Notes: generated by a model not told the origin, from the sequence alone. Shown: positions 25,602-34,097, numbered from the stretch's first letter. The stretch: 49,425 nt of DNA from Clostridia bacterium (GCA_017433225.1 JAFRHS010000037.1:1-49425), one strand, 5' to 3'. Numbers and translations: made by a program.

Positions 25602-26750
25602 ATGGCCAACAGAATCAGCTTGAACCCCACTTCGTACCACGGCGCCGGCGCCATCCAGGAGATCGTTACCGAAGCCAAAGCCAACGGTTTTACCAAAGCG
25701 TTCGTCGCTTCTGACCCCGACCTCGTGAAGTTCGGCGTCACCGCGAAGGTCACGGACCTTCTGGATGCAGCGGACATCCCGTACGAAGTCTATTCTGACA
25801 TCAAACCGAACCCGCCCATCGAGAACGTCCAGAACGGCGTGGAAGCCTATAAAACCTCCGGTGCGGACTTCATCGTCGCCATCGGCGGCGGTTCCTCCAT
25901 GGACACCTCCAAGGCCATCGGCATCATCATCAACAACCCCGAGTTCGCGGAGGTCCGTTCTCTCGAAGGCGTCGCTCCCACAAAGAACCCCTGCGTGCCG
26001 ATCATCGCGGTCCCGACGACTGCCGGCACCGCCGCGGAAGTCACCATCAACTACGTCATCACGGACGTGGAGCGCAAGCGGAAGTTCGTCTGCGTCGACC
26101 CGCACGATATGCCCATCGTCGCCGTCGTCGACCCTGAAATGATGTCCTCCATGCCCAAGGGCCTGACCGCCGCCACCGGCATGGACGCTCTGACCCACGC
26201 CATCGAAGGCTACACCACGAAGGCCGCCTGGGAAATGACCGACATGTTCCACCTCAAAGCCATCGAACTCATCTCCAAGTCCCTTCGCGGCGCCGTCAAC
26301 AACGAGCCGGAGGGAAGAGAAGGCATGGCGCTCGCGCAGTACATCGCCGGCATGGGCTTCTCCAACGTCGGCCTCGGCATCGCCCACTCCATGGCCCACA
26401 CCCTCGGCGCGGTCTATGACACGCCTCACGGCGTCGCCTGCGCCATGATGCTCCCGAACGTCATGGAGTTCAACGCGGACGTCACCGGTGACAAGTTCGC
26501 GAACATCGCCAAGGCGATGGGCGTCGAAGGCGTCGATAACATGAGCGTCGAAGAGTACAGAGCCGCGGCTGTTGCAGCCGTCCGCAAACTCTCCGAAGAC
26601 GTCGGCATCCCGACCGTTCTGGAAGCGCTCAAGGAAGAAGACCTCGACTTCCTCGCCGAGTCCGCCGCGGCAGACGCCTGCACCCCGGGCAACCCGAAAG
26701 AAGCTTCCCTGGAAGACTACAAGGCCCTCTTCCGCAAACTGATGAAATAA
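25602..26750 (+). CDS. fucO: Lactaldehyde reductase / 1,2-propanediol oxidoreductase
   Basis: A 382-residue iron-dependent group III alcohol dehydrogenase, closely matching FucO over its whole length (for example NPEFAEVRSLEG, TTAGTAAEVTINYVIT, RKFVCVDPHD). The iron ligands are in place: Asp195, His199, His262 and His276, in the spacing known from the E. coli enzyme. GGGS near residue 97 is the NAD-binding glycine turn. It reduces L-lactaldehyde, the product of RhaD, to 1,2-propanediol and regenerates NAD+. It is transcribed alone from promoter F, which shares its operator with the rhaB operon, and is followed by a terminator at 26794. Confidence 0.94.
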   Translation: MANRISLNPTSYHGAGAIQEIVTEAKANGFTKAFVASDPDLVKFGVTAKVTDLLDAADIPYEVYSDIKPNPPIENVQNGVEAYKTSGADFIVAIGGGSSMDTSKAIGIIINNPEFAEVRSLEGVAPTKNPCVPIIAVPTTAGTAAEVTINYVITDVERKRKFVCVDPHDMPIVAVVDPEMMSSMPKGLTAATGMDALTHAIEGYTTKAAWEMTDMFHLKAIELISKSLRGAVNNEPEGREGMALAQYIAGMGFSNVGLGIAHSMAHTLGAVYDTPHGVACAMMLPNVMEFNADVTGDKFANIAKAMGVEGVDNMSVEEYRAAAVAAVRKLSEDVGIPTVLEALKEEDLDFLAESAAADACTPGNPKEASLEDYKALFRKLMK

Positions 26751-26793
26751 CCAGCCAGCTAACTCCTTTACATTTTTTGAATCACTTGAACAG

Positions 26794-26830
26794 GAAGACC
26801 GCAACGATTTCGTTGCGGTCTTCTTGTCGT
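26794..26830 (+). terminator. Terminator of fucO
   Basis: A 14-bp perfect stem GAAGACCGCAACGA / TCGTTGCGGTCTTC with a 2-nt spacer (effective loop of 4 nt) and a T-rich tail. The -35 box of the next gene lies in this tail. Confidence 0.85.
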
Positions 26831-26852
26831 TTTTGCACGGATTGAATATAAT
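26824..26852 (+). promoter_or_regulatory. Promoter of AraC regulator 2
   Basis: -35 TTGTCG (26824-26829), 17-bp spacer, -10 TATAAT (26847-26852). No operator of either type is present, so expression is probably constitutive. Confidence 0.6.
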
Positions 26853-26888
26853 GAAAACAGCAACAGAACCTGCAAAGGAGGTTACTTT

Positions 26889-27884
26889 ATGATCCGGGAA
26901 GAGATCTTGCAATATCTGCGTCCCATCACCGAAGAGGAACAGGCGGCACTCGACGGAAAGTCGGAAGTCGACCGCTCTCTGTACATCAAGGACGCGGAGA
27001 ACCTCGTCGCGAACAAGCAGGGAAAGATGGATGTCATCAACAGCGAAAAGCTTCTGGAGAACGGACGGATCATCACCATCCGCCCGCATACCCGCTTCGT
27101 CCATTTTCCGGAACACCGGCACGACTACATCGAAGTCATCTACATGTGCTCCGGCTCCACGACCCACATCATCAACGGCACGAAGATCGACCTGCAGGAG
27201 GGGGAACTGCTGTTCCTCGGACAGAGCGCCACGCAGGAGATCCTTCCGGCCGGCGAAAACGATATCGCGGTCAACCTCATCGTCCTGCCGCAGTTCTTCG
27301 ACACGGCCCTGCAGATGATGGGGGAGGAGGAGAGCCCGCTGCACCGTTTCATCATCGACGTCCTGACCGGTGAGAACGCGACCGGATACCTCTACTTCCA
27401 GGTCTCCGACATCCTGCCGGTCCAGAACCTGATGGAGAACCTCCTCTATACGCTCATCCACGATTCCCCGAACCGCCGGAACATCAACCAGACCACCATG
27501 GGGCTCCTGTTCCTGCAGCTGCTCAACTACACGGACCGCCTGTTCTACGAGGACGACTCCGAAGAGGAAGCGGTGGTCCAGGTCCTCCAATATATAGAAA
27601 ACCATTATAATGACGGTTCCCTCAGCGAATGCGCCGAACTGCTCCATTACGATTTTTACTGGCTGTCGCGCGAGATCAAAAAGCAGACCGGGAAGAACTA
27701 CACAGACCTTCTGCAGGAGAAGCGGATGGCCCAGGCGGCGTTCCTTTTGAAGACGACGAAGATGAACGTGGCGGACATCGCGCTCACGGTCGGCTACGAG
27801 AACGTCAGCTATTTCCACCGGCTGTTCGGAAAGACCTATAATATATCGCCCAAGAAATACCGCGATGCGGCAGGATCGGCATAA
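26889..27884 (+). CDS. AraC-family regulator 2 (proposed activator of rhamnose catabolism)
   Basis: A 331-residue AraC-type regulator. A cupin-like sensor spans about 55-160 (FPEHRHDYIEVIYMC, ELLFLGQSA). A C-terminal double helix-turn-helix covers about 230-327 (SLSECAELLHYDFYWLSREIK and the VGYENVSYFHRLFGKTY block, ending SPKKYRDAAG). AAGGAGG lies 9 nt before ATG 26889. It lies between the two GACA-type promoters F and G, and I infer it binds that element in response to L-rhamnose or a metabolite such as L-rhamnulose. The wing composition differs clearly from regulator 1, consistent with two different operator classes. Confidence 0.88.
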   Translation: MIREEILQYLRPITEEEQAALDGKSEVDRSLYIKDAENLVANKQGKMDVINSEKLLENGRIITIRPHTRFVHFPEHRHDYIEVIYMCSGSTTHIINGTKIDLQEGELLFLGQSATQEILPAGENDIAVNLIVLPQFFDTALQMMGEEESPLHRFIIDVLTGENATGYLYFQVSDILPVQNLMENLLYTLIHDSPNRRNINQTTMGLLFLQLLNYTDRLFYEDDSEEEAVVQVLQYIENHYNDGSLSECAELLHYDFYWLSREIKKQTGKNYTDLLQEKRMAQAAFLLKTTKMNVADIALTVGYENVSYFHRLFGKTYNISPKKYRDAAGSA

Positions 27885-27932
27885 CAGCGTCCCTGCGGGT
27901 ATGGTTGTTCGAATGACAGGACTGCAACAAAA

Positions 27933-27987
27933 GACACTTTTTTAGATAAACCAAAACCTGTGAAACCTCTTTTTCGAGGCGTATCAT
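27933..27987 (+). promoter_or_regulatory. GACA-type operator and promoter G (rhaB operon)
   Basis: GACACTTTTTT at 27933, TAAA at 27947, ACCTGT at 27956, -10 TATCAT at 27982-27987. Spacings are identical to F and H. The -10 falls on the first possible ATG of the kinase frame, which rules out that start for this transcript. Confidence 0.75.
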
Positions 27988-28036
27988 GTGTACTGTAAGA
28001 ACATGTGACCACGCAATGAAAGGGAGGTTTTTCGTT

Positions 28037-29434
28037 ATGAAATACTTTCTTGCAGTAGACATCGGAGCCGGCAGCGGACGACACATCCTCGGCTCCATTC
28101 AGGACGGAAAACTCGTCCTCGAAGAGATCCACCGTTTCGAAAACGGCATGGACCGTCAGGAAGACGGCCACCTCATCTGGGACCACGAGAGACTGTTCCG
28201 TGAGATCAAAGCAGGCCTCAAAAAGGCCGGCGAACTCGGGAAGGTCCCGTCGTACATCGCCATCGACACCTGGGGCGTCGACTATGTGCTCCTCGACAAG
28301 GACGACAACGAGATCCTTCCGGTGTACGCCTACCGCGATGAACGGACCGAGGAAGCGGTCCCCGCAGTGGAAGCCGTCATCGCTCCGGAAAAACTCTACA
28401 GCATCACCGGCATCCAGAAGCAGAACTTCAACACCATCTACCAGCTCTGGTGCGACAAACAGACCGGACGCATGGACAAGGCCGAAAGCCTCCTGATGAT
28501 CCCCGAGTACTTCTGCTACAAACTGACCGGCGTCAAGTACAACGAGTACACCAACGCCTCCACCGGCGGCATGCTGGACGCGGCAAAGAAGACCTGGTCC
28601 GACGAGATCATCGAGACCCTCGGCTACAAGAAGAGCCTGTTCGGCGAACTCACCCTTCCGGGAACGGAAGTCGGAGACCTGCTTCCGTCCATCGCCGAAG
28701 AAGTCGGGTATGACGCCAAAGTCATCCTGTGCCCGACCCACGACACCGCGTCCGCCGTGGCTGCCTGCCCGCTCGACGACGAGACGCTGTTCCTGTCCTC
28801 CGGCACCTGGAGCCTCATCGGGTTCGAGAACGCGGAGCCCGTCATCAACGAGGCCGGTTTCCAGGCCAACTACACGAACGAGGGCGGCATCGAGTACCGC
28901 TTCCGCGTGCTCAAGAACTTCATGGGCATGTGGCTCTTCCAGAGCATTCGGAAGAACCTCGACAAGAAGTACACCTACGACGAGATGATGGAGATGGCCA
29001 TGGCCTCCTCGTATGACAAGACGGTGGATGTCAACAGCCCGAACCTGACGGCGCCCGAAAGCATGATCGAAGCCATCCGCGCCGAGGTCGGCGAACCGGA
29101 CCTTCCCGTGGGCGATGTACTGGAATGTGTGTACCAGTCCCTGAGCGATGCCTACGGCAGAGCGGTCAAGGAAGCCGAAGCACTGTCCGGCCGTACCTTT
29201 AAGAAACTCCTCATCGTCGGTGGCGGCGGCTCCGACGTCTACCTCAACAAACTGACCGCCGAGAAGACCGGCCTTACGATCCTGACCGGCATCAAAGAAG
29301 CAACGACCACCGGCAACCTCGCGTCGCAGATCATCTACGACTGTAAGGCGAACGGCGGAGACTATACCGACATCATGAACTTCCGGGAGCTGGTCAAAGT
29401 CTCCTTCCCGCTGAGCGAAACGAAAGGACATTGA
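28037..29434 (+). CDS. rhaB: Rhamnulokinase
   Basis: A 465-residue FGGY-superfamily kinase that phosphorylates L-rhamnulose at O1. RhaB-specific blocks are present: an N-terminal ATPase strand FLAVDIGAGSGRH, DTWGVDY (catalytic Asp region near residue 82), YRDERT, NTIYQLW, PEYFCYKLTG, HDTASAVAA and SSGTWSLIG, with GGGGSD for nucleotide binding near residue 394. The start ATG 28037 is preceded by GGGAGG at 28022-28027; the 27986 start overlaps the -10 box. The gene is first in an operon with rhaD, the isomerase and an MFS gene. Confidence 0.93.
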   Translation: MKYFLAVDIGAGSGRHILGSIQDGKLVLEEIHRFENGMDRQEDGHLIWDHERLFREIKAGLKKAGELGKVPSYIAIDTWGVDYVLLDKDDNEILPVYAYRDERTEEAVPAVEAVIAPEKLYSITGIQKQNFNTIYQLWCDKQTGRMDKAESLLMIPEYFCYKLTGVKYNEYTNASTGGMLDAAKKTWSDEIIETLGYKKSLFGELTLPGTEVGDLLPSIAEEVGYDAKVILCPTHDTASAVAACPLDDETLFLSSGTWSLIGFENAEPVINEAGFQANYTNEGGIEYRFRVLKNFMGMWLFQSIRKNLDKKYTYDEMMEMAMASSYDKTVDVNSPNLTAPESMIEAIRAEVGEPDLPVGDVLECVYQSLSDAYGRAVKEAEALSGRTFKKLLIVGGGGSDVYLNKLTAEKTGLTILTGIKEATTTGNLASQIIYDCKANGGDYTDIMNFRELVKVSFPLSETKGH

Positions 29435-29437
29435 ACC

Positions 29438-30256
29438 ATGAAAGACATTCTGACCGCACCCTTTGTCAAAGAGATGTGTGAGACCACAGCCAACATGTAT
29501 CGCCTCTACTGGGACGAGCGTAACGGCGGCAACATCAGCTACCTGCTCCACGAGGACGAAGTGACCGAGTACCTTGACACCACCAAGGTCATCCGCACCT
29601 TCGACACCGGGTTCGAAGCACCGGACCTCATCGGCAAGTACTTCATCGTCACCGGTTCCGGCAAGTACTTCAAGAACGTCGAGAAAGACCCCGAAGACAA
29701 CATGGGCATCATCCGCATCGCCGAAGATGGCACCACCGCGGAGCTGCTCTGGGGCTTCAAAGACGGCGTCTCCCGCCCGACGTCCGAACTGCCGGCCCAC
29801 CTCATGAGCCATCAGGCTAGACTGAAGGTCGACCCGGAGAACCGAGTCGTTCTCCACTGTCACCCGACGAACATCCTCGCCATGACGTATGTCCATGAAC
29901 TGGATGCGAAGAAATTCTCCCACACGCTGTGGGAAATGAGCACCGAGTGCATCGTCGTCTTCCCGGAAGGCGTCGAAGTCCTGCCCTGGATGCTCTGCGG
30001 CACGAACAGCATCGGCGAAGCCACCGCTGAGAAAATGCAGAACGCCCGCGTGGTCCTGTGGGCGATGCACGGCATCTATGGTGCCGGCAAAGACCTCGAT
30101 GAGACCTTCGGCCTCGTCGAGACCGTTGAGAAGGCCGCGATGATCTACATGAAGATCGCCCACCTGCCGAAAGTCAACACCATTCAGGACTCCGAAATGA
30201 AAGAACTCGCCGAGTACTTCGGCGTCGATTACAGAAAAGATTATCTTGATGCATAA
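29438..30256 (+). CDS. rhaD: Rhamnulose-1-phosphate aldolase
   Basis: A 272-residue class II zinc aldolase of the RhaD/FucA/AraD family, which splits L-rhamnulose 1-phosphate into DHAP and L-lactaldehyde. The zinc ligands His140, His142 (HCH) and His211 (MHG) and the catalytic Glu117 (TSELPAH) are all present at nearly the E. coli RhaD numbering. The N-terminal WDERNGGNISYLL block holds the phosphate-binding Asn-Gly-Gly-Asn segment. It starts 3 bp after the rhaB stop. Its product lactaldehyde is the substrate of FucO. Confidence 0.94.
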   Translation: MKDILTAPFVKEMCETTANMYRLYWDERNGGNISYLLHEDEVTEYLDTTKVIRTFDTGFEAPDLIGKYFIVTGSGKYFKNVEKDPEDNMGIIRIAEDGTTAELLWGFKDGVSRPTSELPAHLMSHQARLKVDPENRVVLHCHPTNILAMTYVHELDAKKFSHTLWEMSTECIVVFPEGVEVLPWMLCGTNSIGEATAEKMQNARVVLWAMHGIYGAGKDLDETFGLVETVEKAAMIYMKIAHLPKVNTIQDSEMKELAEYFGVDYRKDYLDA

Positions 30257-30274
30257 AGAAAGGAAGCACCCGAT

Positions 30275-31708
30275 ATGTTAGTCAAAAGCCTTGTAGAAAC
30301 CAAAGCTCACATCGGCGTCTTCGCCATCGCTCTCGGCGCTTACCTGCCCCAGTTCCCGACTCTGGTCCCGGAATTCGACGCTCAGTACAAAGCGTTCAAG
30401 GAAGAGAACCTTCCGGACACGGTCGAGATCATCGATGGCGGCATCGTCACCACCAAAGAGCAGGCCATGGCAGCCGGCGACAAGTTCCGCGCAGCGGATG
30501 TCGACCTCGTCATCCTGCAGCTCCTGACCTACGCAACGTCTTACAACATGCTGCCGGCGGTCAGAGACCTCGATGTCCCGGTCGTCCTCGTCAACGTCCA
30601 GAAGAAAGCGGCTCCGGACTACGCCAACACGGACATCCCCACCTGGCTCGGCGAACTCTATGCATGCGGTGCCGTCGGCGAAATGGTCGCCGACCTGGAA
30701 CGCGCCGGCAAGCGGCACGCCGTCATCACCGGCGTCGTCGAAGGGGGAGACCCCGAAGTCAAGGCAGAGATCGAGGACTGGTGCAAAGCCGCTCAGGTCC
30801 GCCGCCGTTTCCGCGACACGAACATCGCGCAGATCGGCCGCCCGTACCCCGGCATGATGGACCTCTACATCGACGAGACGAACCTCTACCACAGAATGGG
30901 TCTCTATACGAAACAGTTCGACTGGGAGTACATGTGGGACATTGCCGATGACATCACCGACGAAGCGGCCATCCGTGAAAAGGCACAGGACATCCTCGAC
31001 ACCTTCGACATCGAAGGCGGTGCAACCGTCGAGACCGTCTGGGACATGGCGAAGTACGTCGTTGCCTTTGAACAGTGGGTCAAAGAAGAAGACATCGCGT
31101 TCGTCGCGTCCCACTATGACGGCAAAGCGCAGGGCAAAGCCGGCACCCTCGACTCCATGCTCATCCCCGCATTCTCCATGCTCATCAAGCAGAGTGTTGC
31201 CTGCGCCGTCGAAGGAGACATGAAGGTCTCCATGGCCATGGGCATCCTCAAGACCATCTCCGGTATGGGCCAGCTGTCTGAAATGTATTCCATCGACTTC
31301 CCGGAAGACATCTGCATCATCGGCCACTCCGGCTCGGGCGATGCGGACATCTCCGCGAAGAAACCTACCCTCAAGATCGTGGACGTCTTCCACGGCAAGA
31401 CCGGCGGCGGATACCTCACGCAGTTCTACCCGCACCTCGGTCCGGTCACCTACCTGGGCATCACTCAGGATAAAGATGGCAACTTCAAATTCGTCGTCGC
31501 CGAAGGCGTCAACGAGGAAGGCCCCATCTTCACGTTCGGAGACACGAACATGCGGACCCGCTTCACCTGCGGCGCCCGCGAGTTCTGCAATAAATGGAGT
31601 GAAGCCGGCCCGACCCACCACATGGCGGCAGCGTCCGGCAGACACATCGACACCATCCTGAAGGTCGCCAAGATCTTCAACGTGCCGGTGGACATCATCA
31701 CCCGCTAA
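30275..31708 (+). CDS. FucI/AraA-superfamily isomerase, likely the L-rhamnose isomerase
   Basis: A 477-residue sugar isomerase-like protein of the L-fucose/L-arabinose isomerase superfamily. Candidate metal ligands are Glu313 (CAVEGDM) and Asp356 (HSGSGDAD), followed by a GGGYLTQFYPHLG segment and a C-terminal HHMAAASGRH. It is not a member of the classical RhaA TIM-barrel family. Its place between rhaD and a permease in an operon with rhaB, and the absence of RhaA anywhere in the window, suggest it converts L-rhamnose to L-rhamnulose. That is inference: it could instead be an L-fucose or arabinose isomerase whose products also reach these enzymes. AAAGGAAG precedes the ATG. Confidence 0.8.
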   Translation: MLVKSLVETKAHIGVFAIALGAYLPQFPTLVPEFDAQYKAFKEENLPDTVEIIDGGIVTTKEQAMAAGDKFRAADVDLVILQLLTYATSYNMLPAVRDLDVPVVLVNVQKKAAPDYANTDIPTWLGELYACGAVGEMVADLERAGKRHAVITGVVEGGDPEVKAEIEDWCKAAQVRRRFRDTNIAQIGRPYPGMMDLYIDETNLYHRMGLYTKQFDWEYMWDIADDITDEAAIREKAQDILDTFDIEGGATVETVWDMAKYVVAFEQWVKEEDIAFVASHYDGKAQGKAGTLDSMLIPAFSMLIKQSVACAVEGDMKVSMAMGILKTISGMGQLSEMYSIDFPEDICIIGHSGSGDADISAKKPTLKIVDVFHGKTGGGYLTQFYPHLGPVTYLGITQDKDGNFKFVVAEGVNEEGPIFTFGDTNMRTRFTCGAREFCNKWSEAGPTHHMAAASGRHIDTILKVAKIFNVPVDIITR

Positions 31709-31728
31709 TGAGAAAAGGAGAGTAAATT

Positions 31729-33051
31729 ATGTCGACCCTGGTCAAGAAACAGCCCAATCCCTGGTACGTGGCTGTTGTCAGCGGTATGGCGTCCTACATC
31801 GACAGCTGTGCCATCATCACCTCCGGTACTGCTCTGGCAATCTACCAGGCAGCCTTCGCCGGAACTGCCCATGCACTCAGCAACATCTAGTTTGGTGCGC
31901 TCGAGTCCTCCCTGACGCTGTGCATCGCCATCGCCTCCATCATCGGCGGCCGCCTCGGCGACCTGTACGGCCGTAAGAAAGTCTTCGCCGTCACCATGTG
32001 CTTCATCATCCTCGGTGCGCTCATGGTCACCTTCGGCAAAGCATTCCCCATCCTGCTCATCGGTCAGATCCTCATCGGATGCGGCGTCGGCGCCGACCTT
32101 CCCGTCTCGCTGGCCACCATCTCTGAGACCGCTCCCGACGGCAGCCGCGGCAAGATGCTCGGCTTCTCCGACATCCTCTGGGTCGTCGGCATCCTGGCAG
32201 CCTACGGCACCGGCGTCGCCGTCTCCAAAGGCATCGGCGATGCAGTCCTCCTGTCCGGTCAAATCATGTACGGCGTGCTTGCCATCGTCTGCGCGGTGGT
32301 CCTCGCTCTTCGACTGACCATCCCCGAGTCGGAGATCTGGCTCAAAGCTCACGCCGACCGCAAAGCCGGCATCGTTACCGAAGCCAGCAAGGTGGGCATC
32401 GGCGACCTCTTCAAGAACAAAGAGTATGCCCTTCCGTTCATCGCCCTCATCATCTTCTACATTGGCACGAACGTCCCGGCCAACACTCTTGGCCAGTTCT
32501 CCACCTGGGTCGCGATGAACGTCATCCACCTCGAAGTCTGGGTCTCGTCCCTCATCTGCATGCTGGTCTATCCGGCCCGTGCGCTCCTCGACGTCGTCTT
32601 CATGAAGTACGTCGACACCGACAAGAGAATGCCTCTGTTCTACATGGGCGCAGGGCCCTACCTCGCCGGTTTCCTGATGTTCCCCATCTTCGGGTTCAAC
32701 ATGGTCACCTTCATCCTGACCCAGCTGCTCTACTGCATGGGCGCGGCATTCGCCTTTGAAAGCATCCTGAAAGTCTGGATGCAGGAATGCTTCCCGACCC
32801 TGCTCCGTACGACTGCAAACGGCGCCATCGTCTTCTCGAGCCGCCTTTGCTGCGCAGCCTTCGGTCTGTTCACCGCTTCCATCATCTCCTTCAACGTCAA
32901 GTTCGCGTTCATCCTGCTCGCTCTGTTCTGCGTCATCGGTTTTGCTTCGGCCATCCTGGTCTTCCGCAAGAGACGCTACAATACCTTCGAAGAGGACGAT
33001 GCGGCTGCCGCTGCGGAAGCTGCGGAAGTCGTTGAGACCAAAGAAGCATAA
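31729..33051 (+). pseudogene. MFS sugar transporter interrupted by in-frame TAG (codon 54)
   Basis: One 441-codon frame (to TAA 33049-33051) that encodes a typical twelve-helix major facilitator, with GGRLGDLYGRKK in loop 2-3 and a C-terminal Glu/Ala tail. The frame has a TAG at 31888-31890. Translation before it (from ATG 31729, GGAG before it) covers helix 1; after it the protein reads FGALESSLTLCIA without any frame change. MFS proteins often have Gln at this spot (xQxGLLxS), so one C-to-T change (CAG to TAG) explains it. Either the gene was recently inactivated, the base is wrong, or the stop is read through. An internal ATG at 31996 could give a 351-residue fragment missing the first helices. 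By context it is an L-rhamnose permease. Confidence 0.8.
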
Positions 33052-33074
33052 AACGAATCTCATTCTTCATGAAG

Positions 33075-33110
33075 CGAGGCTCCTGTTTTCACAGGAGCCT
33101 CGTTTGTTTT
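33075..33110 (+). terminator. Terminator of the rha operon
   Basis: An 11-bp perfect stem CGAGGCTCCTG / CAGGAGCCTCG, loop TTTTCA, followed by TTTGTTTTG. Confidence 0.88.
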
Positions 33111-33152
33111 GCGCAAGATTTCAATATGCTTCCTCAAGATTTGCTGATGTTT

Positions 33153-33172
33153 TTAAAAGGGGTTCCTTTTAA
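33153..33172. promoter_or_regulatory. Perfect dyad, candidate operator of the GH2/aldolase operon
   Basis: TTAAAAGG-GGTT-CCTTTTAA: 8-bp arms, 4-bp centre, in the only intergenic gap before a five-gene operon and directly upstream of an AT-rich -10-like TATTAT (33173-33178). No T-run follows, so it is not a terminator. The binding protein is not in the window or cannot be assigned. Confidence 0.45.
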
Positions 33173-33230
33173 TATTATCTTGTAAATAAACTCGATACGT
33201 ATGGATCGTTTCAGAAAGGAACAAATCATT

Positions 33231-34097
33231 ATGTTAGCAACCCTGAATGATCTTATGAAGATCGCTGAAGAAAAACAGATCGCCATCGGCTCGTTCAATA
33301 CGCCGAACCTGGAGGCTCTGCAGGCTGTCATTGCTGCCGCGGAAGAAGAAGACCTCCCGGCGATCGTGATGTTTGCCCAGTGTCATGAACCCTGGATCCC
33401 GGTCGACGTCATCGGCCCCGTCATGATCCAGCTTGCAGAAAAAGCCAGCGTCCCCATCTGTGTGCATCTGGACCACGGAGAAACGCTGGACTACGTCCAA
33501 AAATGTGTGGAACTCGGGTTCACCGGCATCATGTATGACGGCTCGGTCCTGCCCTATGAAGAGAACCTGGCAAACTCCAGAAAAGCAGTCGAACTGGCTG
33601 CGAAGACCGGGGCTTCCGTGGAAGTGGAACTCGGCACGATGGGCCGCAGAGAATCCGGAGCGGGAGACGATACGGGCGCCGATGATGAGACGAAGATCTA
33701 TACCGACCCGGACCTTGCCGCCGAGTTCGTCAAACAGACCGGAACAGACTTGCTGGCGTGCTCGTTTGGAACGACTCACGGCATCTATCTCGAAGAGCCG
33801 AAACTCGACTTCGACGTCGTTCGGAACGTCCGGAAAAAGACGAACGGCATCCCGGTCGTCATGCACGGCGGCTCGGGGGTCAGCAGAGAAGATTACCATA
33901 ACGCGGTCAAAGCCGGCGTCCGGAAAATCAACTACTTCACCTACATGGACAAAGCCGGCGGGACGGCTGCCCGTGAGACGGTAATGTCCGCAGGCGAACA
34001 GGAACCGATCTTCTTCTCGACCGTCTCTATGACGGCAAGGGACGCTATGAAAGAGAACGCACGAGCGGCCATGAGAATGTTCGCTCTGAGAGATTGA
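33231..34097 (+). CDS. Class II aldolase, fructose-bisphosphate aldolase family
   Basis: A 288-residue zinc aldolase of the Fba/GatY/KbaY type. Visible blocks are HLDHG (Asp81, His82: catalytic base and zinc ligand), GFTGIMYDGS, VEVELGTMG, FGTTHG (zinc His) and MHGGSG. The usual phosphate-binding KINVNTD is replaced by KINYFTYMD, and the AIGT segment by CSFGT, so the substrate is probably not fructose 1,6-bisphosphate. ATG 33231 is chosen over 33201 because AGAAAGGA at 33213-33220 serves it. It is first of an operon with an isomerase, an FGGY kinase, an epimerase-like protein and a GH2 enzyme. I infer it cleaves a ketose 1-phosphate to DHAP and an aldehyde. Confidence 0.85.
   Translation: MLATLNDLMKIAEEKQIAIGSFNTPNLEALQAVIAAAEEEDLPAIVMFAQCHEPWIPVDVIGPVMIQLAEKASVPICVHLDHGETLDYVQKCVELGFTGIMYDGSVLPYEENLANSRKAVELAAKTGASVEVELGTMGRRESGAGDDTGADDETKIYTDPDLAAEFVKQTGTDLLACSFGTTHGIYLEEPKLDFDVVRNVRKKTNGIPVVMHGGSGVSREDYHNAVKAGVRKINYFTYMDKAGGTAARETVMSAGEQEPIFFSTVSMTARDAMKENARAAMRMFALRD

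Noticed and set aside
27986-28036. Upstream start for rhaB giving 17 extra residues
   Set aside because: The ATG lies on the -10 box of promoter G, so it is not within the transcript, and the kinase family begins at the FLAVDIGAG strand just after ATG 28037.
31996-33051. Treating the 351-codon part of the MFS frame as a complete separate transporter
   Set aside because: It lacks the first two helices and has no ribosome site at 31996; the frame continues upstream to a proper start and is broken only by one TAG.
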